Below, one piece after another: positions 13,104 to 24,355 of a stretch of 64,000 bases of DNA. The notes beneath the pieces are model-generated. The model saw only the letters and a list, made by a program, of their open reading frames with translations, ran no database searches and had not been told where the DNA came from. Where the stretch lies: assembly GCF_003589595.1 (NCBI RefSeq), contig NW_020655550.1, positions 402,889-466,888 of the forward strand, read 5' to 3'. Source of the DNA: Hyposmocoma kahamanoa (Eukaryota > Arthropoda > Insecta > Lepidoptera > Cosmopterigidae). Each line of letters begins with the position of its first letter. The stretch's first letter is position 1. Both the position numbers and the translations under genes were made by a program.

Positions 13104-14090
13104 TTATTGTTTCTCAAAATATTCTCCGCATTATTAGCATCTTAGCGTTAATGCACTTTTTCATACGAATGAACCAACTTTAAAAACATTTATGCCATTC
13201 CTCCGTGACAGTCTCTGAAACATATTTTTCATACTCTTCGACAGCCTCTTCAGGTGATGAAACTTAACTGGTTCTTAATTTTTGGAAATAAGTAAAAAGT
13301 CACAAGGTGCCAGGTCAGGACTGTAATCGGGATGGCTCAAAAGGTCAACGTTGTTCACCTTCAAAAATTCATTTGTCTCTCTGGCCGAGTGAGAACTGGC
13401 ATTATCGTGGTGCACGATTACGGTTACTTTTACGGAGTTTTTTAATAACTTTCGGCAAACAAATGGTCGTGTACCAATCACTATTCACGGTACAACGATT
13501 CTCCAAAGCAACAGTGGCCGCGTGTCCAGTTTTATTAAAAAAAGAAGCAATCATCCGCTTAGAGGCACTTTGCACGCGCGCCACTTTGGTTGATTTCGGC
13601 TCATCTCGAAAGAACCATACACTCGATTGCTGGTTTGTTTTGGGATCGTAACTATAAATCCATGTTACGTCACCTGTTACTATGTCCCACACCAAATTTT
13701 ACGCCCCTTCGTTGAATCTGGTAAGCATGGCATTGCACCGAGTGACGCTATTCGTTTTTTGAGCTTTTTTCAAATTGTGTGGGATCCACCGAGAGCACAG
13801 CTTTTTCACACCCGAATGTTTGTGTAGTATTGATTGTACTTAAATCATGCATATGCCAAAAGTTGCCCTAAACTCATGGTATGTCACATGCCTGTCTGTT
13901 TTGATCATACGGCGCACAGCATCCATGTTTTTGTTGTTCACAGCAATGGATGGGCGACCATCACGAAATTCGTCACCGAGATTCACACGACCGCGTTTGA
14001 ATTCTGCAAACCAGCTATAAATAGTCCTCTTGCATGGTGCTACATCGCCAAAAGCAGTTTGAAGCCGAGCGAAGCTGCTAAATTACATTT
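13104..14090 (-). pseudogene. mariner transposase, DD34D type, frameshifted
   Basis: Read on the minus strand, homology begins near 14090 with the helix-turn-helix part (LQTAFGDVAPCKRTIYSWF, then RDGRPSIAVNNKN). It continues through KLCSRWIPHNL and the first catalytic Asp in VTGDVTWIYSYDP, with Val in place of the usual Glu. After KRMIASFFNKTGHAATVAL comes the second Asp in HHDNASSHSA and the third in YSPDLAPCDF. It ends at GEYFEKQ and TAA near 13104. The frame changes near 13425-13445, and stops occur in the N-terminal part and the last quarter. The upstream N-terminus is separated by the MITE insertion. Family assignment is firm from motif order; activity is excluded by the breaks. Confidence 0.92.
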
Positions 14091-14098
14091 AAAGTCGT

Positions 14099-14275
14099 AG
14101 GGTCGTATTCCAGAACTCTACTCAATACTCAAGTCAGGACTTGAGTATTGCAGTGAGCACTGAAAATCATACTCAAGTCCTTGCCATTAATGTCGTATTT
14201 CCAGTGCTTGAAATCATACTCAAGTTTGCTCAAATCCTGACTTGAGCATTGAGTACAGTTTTGGAATACGATCCT
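14099..14275. mobile_element. MITE, GTCGTATTCC family, copy A
   Basis: The unit begins GGGTCGTATTCCAGAACTCT and ends with the approximate reverse complement (GTTTTGGAATACGATCC). Both halves carry CTCAAGTCAGGA/TCCTGACTTGAG blocks, so the whole unit is close to palindromic. It lies inside the mariner at 13040-14650, directly against copy B, and has no coding capacity. An interrupted copy lies at 25652-26061. Confidence 0.85.
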
Positions 14276-14276
14276 T

Positions 14277-14443
14277 AGGGTCGTATTCTATAACTCTACT
14301 CAATGTTCAAGTCAGGATTTGAGTATGGTTTAAAGCACTCGAAATCATACTCAAGTCCCTGCTATTAGGGTCGTATTTCCAGTGCTTGTGTTTCCAGTGC
14401 AATCCTGACTTGAGCATTGAGTAGAATTCTAGAATACGACACT
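14277..14443. mobile_element. MITE, GTCGTATTCC family, copy B
   Basis: This copy is head to tail with copy A and shares its ends (GGGTCGTATTCTATAACTCT at the left, TCTAGAATACGACACTTA at the right). The middle is rearranged: a GGGTCGTATTTCCAGTGCTTG block is partly duplicated near 14367-14399. The adjacent arrangement suggests either one insertion into another or a tandem duplication after insertion. Confidence 0.8.
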
Positions 14444-14902
14444 TAGAAAATCATACTACAAATTTTCACGAGTTACATCGATGGTGATGACAACCAATTT
14501 CTAAAATGACAACACAATGTAAAAAGAAGTGACAGTCAGATGAAACAAACTGTATTCTACAGCCAAAGAGTTCCATTTTGAAATGTTATAATTACTTTTT
14601 AAATATTGTTTATGTAAGTGGCCAGTTCCGGAAACTTATAGTGCGCCCTATCTAGATGAGTCACACGTTTCTTTGCAATAGTAGCCATAATGTGGACGTT
14701 GTGGTAGCGGGTTGTATAGAACTAACGAAATATAATTTCACTGTGCCCGGTCCCACACTTGGTACGTAAACACATTGACAGCATAATTATAAATTTATTA
14801 ATCTGAATATTAGACTCGGTATAACGGACTTTTTTTTATTTTAATTACTATATTTTATACATAATAATGGTAACAACAATTCATATTTAATCAAAAGGAT
14901 GG

Positions 14903-14999
14903 AGTGTTTTTTCTGAGTGTTCGATCTTTGTATTAATAATTATAACAAACTAGTGGAGTAATTTCACAAAAAGTAATTGAATATCAATTCAATAAAAAT
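14903..14999 (+). repeat. SINE family B, 5'-truncated copy with target-site duplication
   Basis: The sequence TGTTCGATCTTTGTATTAAT followed by AACTAGTGGAGTAATTTCAC matches the body of the SINE copies at 20356 and 37960. It is flanked by near-identical direct repeats, TTAATCAAAAGGATGGA at 14887-14903 and TTAATTAAAAGGATGGA near 15000-15016. That is the signature of target-primed insertion of a 5'-truncated retroposon. Confidence 0.75.
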
Positions 15000-15899
15000 T
15001 TAATTAAAAGGATGGAAGTTAAAAATATAATATTAGGTACTTATAATTGCAGTCTTTATTTTATATCGCTAATATATTGATGAACTAACAAATTATTCTG
15101 TAATTTATGAAATTATATTAGTCTGGTATTTTATTAAATAACTTAGGACCTAATACATATCTATTATTCTGTAAAAGTTAGTAAAGTATAATAGTTATAT
15201 TGGAGCGGTTTCTTTTCTCGTCTTTATAGAATGTGTACTACTAAACTTACTAAATTAATATTACCTAAATTTTATTTCATAAAACGCAAGCCTCGCACTT
15301 AGCTAATACAGATACCATTTTTTACTATCATTACCTTGAGCAAATAAGGAACATACCTTTTGAAAAGCTCACTTAGAACTACTGTCTCATAATCGTCAAA
15401 CCTTATTCGTACAAGTAACATCAATTAAGTGTTTACAGTCTACAACACAAGTTGACAGTACTAAATGTGGAACTAACAGACAAACTGCATGCATAGGTCA
15501 GGTGTACCTGTGTGTAACTTAGCTACGAACGGTACGCACATGTTTTGTCTGAATGAAGCTTGTGAATAATTCAAAAGTTATCGATAGCACTTCGACATGG
15601 TTCGTATGGATTCCATTTCATTTTGTTAAACTGAAGTATACTATATTGTGGAAATTGGAGGATGCACGTAACAACAGTTTGATCAATAAAACTATTACTT
15701 AGATACTTAATAGTTAACTGCCTAAAAATAATTCGCCCATAACAAATAAAATCAAAATATATAGGCATACGTACACGCATGTTGGTGTTATAAATGTTCA
15801 GTGGCACTATAGCTCCTTGTGAAAGAATTGGTCCAGAGAAGTACTGCAAAGTCTGTGGCTCTCTACTGTTGGACCCGAGACGGTGGCGTGTGCACTTAG

Positions 15900-16622
15900 C
15901 ACACGCGTTCCAAGAGTTTTGTCAGAAACCTCGGTTTCTTTTAGATTCCAAAGTCACACTTAGTTTACACATTGACTACTAAAGCTTTCCAATTTTTTGG
16001 TTTCATACCCCGTACTACTAAAGTTTATCAAAAACACGATACTTACTTATATCTACACCGCACCTTGTTACGACCTATATTGGAATACGCCGTCTTAATA
16101 TGGAATCAGTTTTATAAGTTGTATATTAACTCCCTTGAAATCATACAGAAGTAATTTCTGAAGACGGTTAGCTACAGATGTTATGAAAGCTTGTCTGAGT
16201 TTGGTATGTTAATATAAAGTCCTTTTCTCACGCCCATTTTGTCGTACCAATGTCGGCAAATGCTCTCCAGTTTATAGGATGTGTTGCAATTATAATTATT
16301 GTTTCCAGGACTATGTGAATAGTGGCTCCTTCTGATTTCTATGGTATTGATATGTATTATTATGTATGTGTATATGTATATATGAATATAATGTTAGTGT
16401 GTGGCTATATAACATATAATTTATATTTATTATTTATTTTACTTGAACTTTCCCTATATGTATAAACGAAATTTGAAATATAATTCCATAAGAATACGCG
16501 CATGTGCCACGCGAGTCATAGTACGCCTTAATTGTCACACATTTGTGGACGCCCGTTGTTGGTTCATTGTTATTTCTTTAGTGTATAACTGATTGTGTTT
16601 ATCTCATAAATAAATAAATAAA
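15900..16622 (+). pseudogene. non-LTR retrotransposon (LINE) 3' end, RT C-terminal fragment
   Basis: The plus strand encodes FLLDSKVTLSLHI near 15950, FFGFIPRTTKVY near 15990 and LLRPILEYAVLIWNQFY near 16070. This is the order seen in the C-terminal part of CR1/jockey-type reverse transcriptases. The frame is broken by a stop just after the TTKAF junction and by TAA at 16152. Downstream is an AT-rich untranslated tail ending in AATAAATAAATAAA at about 16606-16622. The copy is 5'-truncated, as is common for LINEs. Confidence 0.8.
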
Positions 16623-18126
16623 CTCCGACATTTAGATTTTTCTTCAATATACGTAATTATTTTACATATTATTGAATAAACTAAAATATATTATGAAGAT
16701 TAAATAAATGAAATAGCCATCACGAATTGTAAACACGCCTCTAATAACATTAAGTCAAAGATGATGAAGTAGAGTATTGTTTAAAAGCATATTATTAAGA
16801 GAAAATCGTGCCATTCAAGTAAATTTACAAGAACAGCGTGAAAGTTAAAACTCGTTACGAAAAGTGAATTATCACCAATTAACAAAATTTGTATTATCAT
16901 TTGCTTTATTGGCGTACAAATCGGAGATATAATATTTATTGCTGGGTAGGGTTTTATAACAACTTTCGTAGTTAATAGTAATTTCGTAGAAATGAAATAA
17001 CGATGAGGATCTTTGGCAGTTATATTGTCATCACTTTAGTACAAACATGGGATCTCGGAGTAATAAGTAGTTAGATACCTCATCAACCTGTCTGCTACTG
17101 ATTATTAATAATTTATTTTTTGTATTGTTTTATTTTTATTTTAATTACGATTTTGTCTTGTATACCGCTCACATCACTAGTGAGCCTTTGCAAAAATAAA
17201 ATGAATTAAAACATGTGTTTTTCTGTTTGTCTAATTTTTAATTTTTACATCACTGGACTATTTATTTTGGACCAATGTAACCTAATTACCGAAAAGGTGT
17301 GAAATAAAATTTGAGAAAAATTAAGATGAAGTAAGTATGTGCTATGCGCGAACATTGCGCTAACATCTTCTTTGGTACTCATTGACTCTACAAATTGTTT
17401 TTATTTCTTGTACAAATAAAACGAAACCGCCTGGATGTCCTGCTAGACAATTATTACTACTACTACAGCATTTCCATTGACACGTTAAGACGAGTCTGCA
17501 CTGTGAAAAACCACAGTACTACGAAGGTGTTAAAGTGATAACAGTATAACCCTAGCCTAGTCTTCGAAAAACAAAATAATATACAATATTAAGTTTTATT
17601 TATCCAAACCACCTTTTCTATCAGAACTAACAAGACGTACATGAGTAAAGAGATATGCATGAAACCGCACTCCCAGTTTTCATATCTTCATTCATAGTGC
17701 ATTGACATTTTTTTTATGAAGTGTTTTGGCTTGGAATCGAGTCCTTTGAGTCCTATGTCTTCGTTTAATTATCGGGATACTCAGTAATATTTTCCATTGT
17801 AGTTGTAATACATTATGTATTCAATTTCTCTTAAATAACTTACTACTTCACTTATTTGGGTTTTTTACATAATCTTCCTTTAAGCGGCGGGAGTCAATAT
17901 TTATATGTTTTCACTTTCACTTAAATCACATTATCTTCTATCACTTTGAACAAAAACTTTGAATTTGTCATTAGTATAATTTTCAGAATAAAGTCTTTTG
18001 TAATTTGGTTTAAGATAAGGAATATAGTTCTAATTTTTCTTCATCACTATTTCTTTCTTCGCTTTTTCTTCGTAATATACTTAAAATAAAAATAATATAT
18101 ATTATTATTATTATTATATATATATA
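16623..18126. other. Gene-free stretch
   Basis: AT-rich DNA without recognisable genes. A TTA/TA microsatellite lies near 18088-18126 immediately before the long-TIR element and supplies its TA target. Confidence 0.5.
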
Positions 18127-18717
18127 CAGGGTGTCCCAAAACTCAACGTCAAGCGGTCACTGCGCGAGAGGCCAGGTTATATCAGTTCTGGCAAAAATTA
18201 AAAACAAAATCCATGTCACTTAGTTAAGTGATAATAGGCATTTTTTTGAAAATGTTGAAACTCGATACCCTAGACCACATGTTTAGGTACTGTCATCACA
18301 AATTTTCAAATTTTGGAGTAATTTTTTTTTAACGTCATCATAAATAACCATGCTATTTATTGCAGTCACAAATCAAACAATAAATTTTATGAGTTTAGTA
18401 AAAAAAAATAAGTTTCATTGTGTCGTAGCTTAAAAAAAATATGTCAGCTAGCTTTGACACTTCATATTTAAAAAAAATGTACTACACTACCCTGGGCAAG
18501 TTATTTTAAAAGATGGCCTATATAATCAAGATTTCAAAATGGTACAATACTTGCCACTATTCATTCCATAAAAAATATTATAACTTATTTTTTGCAAAAA
18601 GGAGCTCGTTTCAAAAAAACTCATGCCATGATAAATAATACTTTTGTGTGCTCAAAGATTGGCTTTAACATCGTGAAAATGAGATGGTCATATGTGATAG
18701 AGTGAGATGGATAGTGA
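18127..18717. repeat. Left terminal inverted repeat of the 2.15-kb element
   Basis: The arm runs from CAGGGTGTCCC to GAGTGAGATGGATAGTGA. Landmarks shared in reverse complement with the right arm are GAGGCCAGGTTATATCAGTT, AGTTAAGTGATAATAGGCAT and GGCAAGTTATTT. It has no coding capacity. Confidence 0.92.
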
Positions 18718-18844
18718 CAACGCATTAAACAAAATAATCTACCCTAACACATGTGAGTGTGTCAACTTAATAATTAGTCGATTGCTGTATTATAATAAAT
18801 TTTAATCAAAATGAAACGAAAGGAACTATTGTAATACTTTAATG

Positions 18845-19440
18845 TTAATTTAAAATTCCGGTCCACATGTTGACTTTGAATTGGTATTGGGACCGGTCTT
18901 CACGCATTAAATGCGGGTATTCTGTGTGCCAGCCATGTACATTGTGCAAGTTTAAATAACCATCTTTTTAAATGTTGTTTCGTCAGTCCATAAAATTTTG
19001 TTTATAAATTGCGGATCTTCACGATTTCTCGCCAACATTGTTCTAGTCAATAGCAAATAGTCACGAGGTAATAAACTTTGTACACGTTGCACATGATACG
19101 GGTGATATTCGTGTTCCTTTAAAATTCGATGAGCAATACTTTTCGGTATTCTAGTGGCTCTTTCAATCGCACGTACTGAAGTGCTGGGATCATTTCGAAT
19201 TTCTTCTAAAATTACGTCGTCGTCGTCTCCTTGAGGTCTTCCACCGCTCGTACGAGTACTAGGCAATCGTCCTTCCGAGTATGCCAGGTGTACATTGACG
19301 AACACGCGGTGATCTAGGTGACGCTCTAAGTTTGGGTACCTCTCGCGATACTATCTGGCTGCGGCAGAGGCATTACAATGGCATTCACCGTAAATAAGAT
19401 GCATGTTCGCATATTCTTCCGCTGTGTACAGATACGGCAT
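18845..19440 (-). pseudogene. Tc1/mariner-type transposase, truncated and interrupted
   Basis: The minus strand starts with ATG at 19440 (MPYLYTAEEYANMHLIYGE). An in-frame TAG follows after CNASAAAR, then YRERYPN and DHRVFVNVHLAYSEGRLPS. A DNA-binding region includes SVRAIERATRIPKSIAHRIL and HPYHVQRVQSLLPRDY. The first catalytic Asp is in ILWTDETTF. A one-base frameshift occurs in the following A-run near 18960-18965. The other frame continues with DGYLNLHNVHGWHTEYP and stops at 18845 after MWTGILN. The regions for the second and third catalytic acidic residues are missing, so no active enzyme can be made. Confidence 0.88.
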
Positions 19441-19682
19441 GTCGCGAAACGTGTTACACAACACAAATCCAGTCCAGGGAATAAGCCAGAGTCGTCAACA
19501 CAGATCCAATATCAAGTCCAGGGTAACACAAGCCAAAGTCGTCAGTACAAAAGTTACACGATTACGAAAAGATGCACAGTAAACGAAGGAACGTAGCGTA
19601 CTAAATGATAATAACCAATGGTCAATAATAGAGCATCGGCGTCACTATCCGTCTCGCTCACTCTAATTCATGTCGCACAGCA

Positions 19683-20274
19683 TCACTATCCATCTCACTC
19701 TATCACATATGACCATCTCACTTCCGCGATGTTAAAGCCAATCTTTGAGTACACAAAAGTATTATTTATCATGCCATGATTTTTTTTTGAAACGAGCTCC
19801 TTTTGCAAAAAATAATTTATAATATTTTTTATGAAATGAAGAGTGGCAAGTATTGTACTATTTTGAAATCTTGATTATATGGGCCATCTTTTGAAATAAC
19901 TTGCCCAGGGTAGTGTAGTACATTTTTAAAAAAATATGAAGTGTCAAAGCTAGCTGACATATTTTTTTTAAGCTACGACTCAATGAAACTTATTTTTTTT
20001 TACTAAACTCATAACGTTTATTGTTTGATTTGTGACTGCAATAAATAGCATGGTTATTTATGATGACGTTAAAAAAAAATCACTCCAAAATTTGAAAATT
20101 TGTGATGACAGTACCCAAACATGTGGTCTAGGGTATCGATTTTCAACATTTTTAAAAAAATGCCTATTATCACTTAACTAAGTGACATGGATTTTTTTTT
20201 TAATTTTTACCAGAACTGATATAACCTGGCCTCTCGCCCAGTGACCGCTTGACGTTGAGTTTTGGGACACCCTG
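19683..20274. repeat. Right terminal inverted repeat of the 2.15-kb element
   Basis: This is the reverse complement of 18127-18717, starting TCACTATCCATCTCACTC and ending GGGACACCCTG. Differences from the left arm are scattered substitutions and homopolymer length changes, so the two arms have aged together for some time. Confidence 0.92.
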
Positions 20275-20355
20275 TATACATATTACGGGTAGATACTAGA
20301 CATACCATCTGTCACAACACGATCATACTCAGTAATAACTGAGAAGCGTAGGAAA

Positions 20356-20566
20356 ATGTTATTTTAAAGTTTATTGAATGTCAGGATGTGTCACCACAAT
20401 ATTAATATTCAATTATTTTTTGTGAAATTACTCCCCTAGTTTGTTATACTTAATACAAAGATCGAACACTTACCTTCGATCCAGTTGGATTCGAACTAAC
20501 GTATTCTAGTAAACCGTCTCAGACGCTATGCTAACTAAGCCACGGAACGAACCAGCGAACGTTACG
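20356..20566 (-). repeat. tRNA-derived SINE, family B, copy 1
   Basis: Read on the minus strand, the head holds the A-box-like GTGGCTTAGTTAGCATAG (about 20526-20543) and the B-box-like GTTCGAATCC (20487-20496). The body is TGTTCGATCTTTGTATTAAG followed by GGGAGTAATTTCACA, and the tail ends near CAATAAACTTTAAAATAAC. The spacing between boxes and the long tail exclude a functional tRNA. A second A-box-bearing fragment in plus orientation lies at about 20670-20692. Confidence 0.8.
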
Positions 20567-20669
20567 AATTTTTCGATATGCTTTTTGCAGATCTTTGTTT
20601 TGGTTTTTTAACAATTTATTTGCCGTAGCGCATCTGTGAGATCTCTCTATGATCGATCTATTTCTTCGT

Positions 20670-20692
20670 TCTGTGGCTTAGTTGGCATAGCA
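20670..20692 (+). repeat. SINE family B head fragment
   Basis: The segment TTCTGTGGCTTAGTTGGCAT plus AGC matches the tRNA-like head of SINE family B in the opposite orientation to the copy at 20356-20566. Only the head is present. Confidence 0.5.
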
Positions 20693-20699
20693 TATCTTT

Positions 20700-23600
20700 G
20701 TATATTGTATGTATAACGTAATTTTAGTTAGTAAGTATATATAAAAAAGCTGACGAAGCAAAATTTAATTTTTTTACAAAACTGCCTAAAAATTATTGGG
20801 CTTATTGGGTTATTGAAAAATGACAATAGCAAATGAAGTCATGATGCAATTTATATCTTAATACTTAGCAGGTTCTTGCAAAACGTGATTAACAGAAAGA
20901 ACTTCAACATACGTAATCAAACAATGAACACTTCAAATCTTGACTAGTTCTAAATAACGATAAACGAAGTTATATTTTCCGAGTGTATTTTAATACAATG
21001 GCCCTAGGGCACGTTAACCGGGCATTGTTGCCTATTTTTGCCACATTACGTTATCAACACAGTGTTCGGGCCACTTTCGCGTGCTTTCTAAATACGCAAA
21101 AAGATTAAGGCACGCACCACGCAAAGTGGCACTGGTTAAAGTGACATTGTCCTAGACATTTCGTAATAATCACGTCTTACACTATATTATGAAGAGTATG
21201 GTCTTTATATACAACAAGTGTTATACGAATATAGCCTAACTAACGAAATGGAAAACCATGCGCAGCTAAGCAGTGTTATACCTGATATGCATATTGTAAT
21301 TACTTTCTTTCATATGTATTTGTTTTTTGTTACTAGTAGGTACATTATTATAACATTAAACACCTTTCTATCAGGAATATATAATGTATTTCTTGTTTAA
21401 AATCCTGTTCAAAATAAAAAGGATCAGAACCAACTACGGCAGGAGATCTATAAGTTTTGAGGGAGAGTTAATCTTTAAGAAACTGCCCTCGTAACTTGTA
21501 AACTGCCACGTAAAGGATGCGGAGTCATTTAATACCTAAAATCTAAATTGTGCAAAGTTATTATTTACATCTACATACTGCGGAAAAAATATTTAATAAG
21601 ATAAAATACTTAGTAATGTAACATTGAAAACACTTAAATGGAAAAGTAAACTCTCTATTGACTGTTTATATCTAATATTTTTCTGTTTTACTTTCAAGTT
21701 TGTTTTCAATTGTACTTTTGCTTGGACTAAAATATTATAATTTACTGTTTAGTTTTAAGTTCTCATGTAAGTGAGAATAGTATTAATGACAATAAAGTAT
21801 ATTAAAATTGAATACATTTGTTGGTAATAAATGTCTTTGGGGGAGATCAAATAGAGAGGCGTTGGTATGGACTAAGCGCCGACGACGTTCGGCCACCGCC
21901 AGGCGCGATGTTATCGCCCGTCGTCGGCGTAGAGAATTATTAGCTGCAGCTTACCTACATCTTGCTAAAGCGTAGCCTCTTTTACTTGTATAAAGACTAC
22001 AAAGTTGCACTGTTATTGTTACCAAGAACTGGCGGTAGGTACACTAAAAAAAATGGATTTCATTTTGACACACAAACAATGGAAGTATGTAGTCCTTGTA
22101 TTTTTATACCTAAGCCGTTTGAGTTTTAAGTTTTTTCATATGTTTTTCAAATAAGCAAAATAGATATAACGTGTAGTCCTGGTATATAATTTCACTTATA
22201 ATCTCACCAACGCAAGTCGAAAATATAATCAGCAGCTCGCTTTCTCTTACAAATCAACGTACGAGTATCTTTCACGTGCGAACTTTTATGCGGCGACATC
22301 ACACGAAGATCTTTATCTGACTGGATCTCGTCATGGCCTACTCAGGTGCATTCAAATACTTCGATTGTGTACAGTGCGCCTAACAATTTATTCTACAAAT
22401 CTAGAAGAGTCCCTTACGTATTCCTATTAAATTCATATAAAATGGTTGTAACTTGTTGTACCTACTAGAACTTTTTCAGGCACTACCTATGTTGATTTCA
22501 AGTACATTCTACTATGTATAATCTTGAAATAAATAGACAATTCGTTAACTCTTATTACCACGGGAAAATGTTGTTTTGATTTAAAACGTGCAAATTTTGT
22601 TTTACTTTGCAGTTGACCCGTTTAAGTAGATTTTCACTGTGTATTTCATTTATCAATCTTTGAACGTCTCTAAAATTATTAGCATAGTGATGGGTCTTTT
22701 GAAACAGTAATTAGGCAATACCCAGCTTGATGGACTGCATTTGTTTCATTGTTCTCGAAACTTTAATTGACTCAATGACGACACGACACTTCCTCTTTGT
22801 TGAGGAATTTGAGGATATCAAGCGACATTTATCTAGAATATCTAGAGGTAATAGATTCAGATCGTTACAGAGACGTGAGTAGTAAGATGAATTATAAGAC
22901 TTATTTATTTTATAGCTTAAGAATTGTATCAATTAATTTCTATGCACATTTCGGCTTTCATTTACCTTTTTTGAAAACGTTGACTTTCGAAACCTTGTCT
23001 TACTAACTTTTATAAATAAAATCGTCGAAGTATCTTATTGTATGTGTACGCGCACGTTAATTATTGTGAAATAAATCGCCAGGGATAACCGCCTGCGGGA
23101 GCGAAAGCTGCTACCGAACCACCGGCGATGTGGTACTTCGATAAATTCATTTATTACTTATTACAGGCGCTGGTGCAACTAGGCTGCCTGCTTGACCGTG
23201 CCCGTCTGTCCGTACAATCGCGGACTCGCATTTACGGTAACAAGGTTCAGTCGTTTTTGCAGCGCAGCGCTTTCAGGGACCCTTTTCAATCCGGCATTCC
23301 GGCAATCCGGTATTCAGGCATTAAGCGCCTTACTTAAAGCTTAGGTGCCGATTAACCGACGACATTTTTACAGCCTACAGAATAAAAATAGTACAGACAC
23401 AATTTACATATAGGTGCACTACCAGCAGTAATTACATGTTAGAATCTAATAATAAACATTTATACCTTTAAATTAGAGCTTCATCATCATAAAGCTTGTC
23501 CCAAGCATAAATGAGGTACAAGTACTAAACAAACTTGCTACCTGTACCTCGTAAATCCATAATAGACAACTCGTTAAATAGCAATTTAACAGGTACGCGA

Positions 23601-24154
23601 ACTGGATCTAGCATAGTTACCTGTTATGCGTAGTACAAAGAATACCCGGGAAGTGTTGTATAACAATATAAAGTTAGCAGAACTGCCACCGTAACATTTT
23701 CTGCTTGGACCTAATTGCTATTTACTGCTGCTCCTTATTCATTCAACACCTAACAGCTATAATGCGATGTAAGATTTAAATAATGAAGTTTCTAGTCCTT
23801 CCTTATAAGAATTCTATTTTTGTGGTGTATTCCGACTACAATGTAGCTTCATAATTAATACATTCTACCAACAAAGTATAAAGTTGTTTAACTTGGGATT
23901 TTCATGTAAGTGGAATATTATGGGAGTATTAGAAAAATGATAAGCGGATAGATCAGAATAGACTGACATCATTCATTATTTCATATTATCAATGTCACAG
24001 TATTACTATTTAAAATACAGTGTCAAGGATATGACCACTAGTATAAATAATAACTATAGGATATTTTTTGACTAATTTTATAATTTGAATTTGAAAATGA
24101 AATTGACCAAAAAAAAGATCCTTGGTGTTAAAAATAAATATTTATTTTTATAAT
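20700..24154. other. Mostly gene-free stretch with two GC-rich patches
   Basis: Apart from the Arg-rich frame near 21850 and a second GC-rich patch at about 23080-23335, I see no gene. The second patch has a possible acceptor TTATTACAG at 23158-23166, a run of open codons (ALVQLGCLLDRARLSV) and a GTAACA at 23237. It also contains small GGCATTCCGGCAATCCGG repeats. It could be an exon or a relic repeat. Confidence 0.35.
21796..21975 (+). CDS. Arg-rich open frame fragment, unrecognised
   Basis: An open frame ends at TAG 21973-21975. Its last 40 codons are GC-rich and markedly basic, with WTKRRRRSATARRDVI then ARRRRRELLAAAYLHLAKA. The sharp rise in G and C against AT-rich flanks sets it apart. 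No start codon, domain or partner exon was recognised. It could be the last exon of an unknown gene, a transposon ORF end, or chance (the block includes a partial CGCCGACGACG palindrome). Confidence 0.2.
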   Translation, partial: SILKLNTFVGNKCLWGRSNREALVWTKRRRRSATARRDVIARRRRRELLAAAYLHLAKA

Positions 24155-24355
24155 ATTAAGTGATGGGACAAACAAGTCGTACGCCTGATGGTAAGCCACA
24201 CGCCTGTCCATAAAAGATCAGAGATCTGAGGGGCACCACCACTGCGCCCGACACTCTGAGACATAGTTGACAAGGTCCATATGCCTGTAATTTCACCCAG
24301 CACCCTTATCCTTCAAAACCGGAACACGGTAACGCTGACATTATTGCTTGGCGGC
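24155..24355 (-). repeat. LINE/SINE 3'-tail family, copy 2
   Basis: On the minus strand this copy shows CGCCAAGCAATAATGTCAGC, then CCGGTTTTGAAGGATAAGGG, AAATTACAGGCATATGG and the end TTACCATCAGGCGTACGA. It is the same family as 10870, 49405, 57215 and 60870. The CCATCAGG end resembles the 3' ends of RTE-like elements familiar from Lepidoptera, which is a recollection and not a search result. Confidence 0.7.

Larger units (their letters stand above)
13040..14650 (-). mobile_element. mariner (IS630-Tc1-mariner) element, decayed, with nested MITEs
   Basis: The 23-bp ends match perfectly as inverted repeats: GGGCGCACTATAAGTTTCCG continues into GAA at 13042, with the reverse complement ending at 14648. 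Both are flanked by TA, the usual mariner target duplication. The total of about 1607 bp is longer than a standard 1.2-1.3 kb mariner because two MITE copies (about 14099-14443) sit inside it. Taking these out leaves about 1.26 kb, the expected size. The transposase is a pseudogene on the minus strand, so this copy cannot move by itself. Confidence 0.93.
18127..20274 (-). mobile_element. Tc1/mariner-superfamily element with ~590-bp terminal inverted repeats
   Basis: Both ends begin CAGGGTGTCCCAAAACTCAA and are flanked by TA (18125-18126 and 20275-20276). Inverted similarity extends for about 591 bases on each side: 18127-18717 against 19683-20274, with few mismatches and small indels. The roughly 960-bp centre holds a broken transposase on the minus strand. 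The CAGGGTGTCCC ends and TA target fit the IS630-Tc1-mariner superfamily. The unusually long inverted repeats suggest that one end was duplicated in inverted form during an internal deletion that also removed the rear of the transposase. Confidence 0.92.

Noticed and set aside
20480..20566. Possible tRNA gene on the minus strand
   Set aside because: Box spacing and the shared downstream body with 37960 and 14903 show a SINE head; no convincing anticodon arm of tRNA size.
21900..21945. YADD reverse transcriptase motif on the minus strand
   Set aside because: LYADDGR is followed directly by a stop and has no other RT motif around it; it arises from the CGCCGACGACG block.
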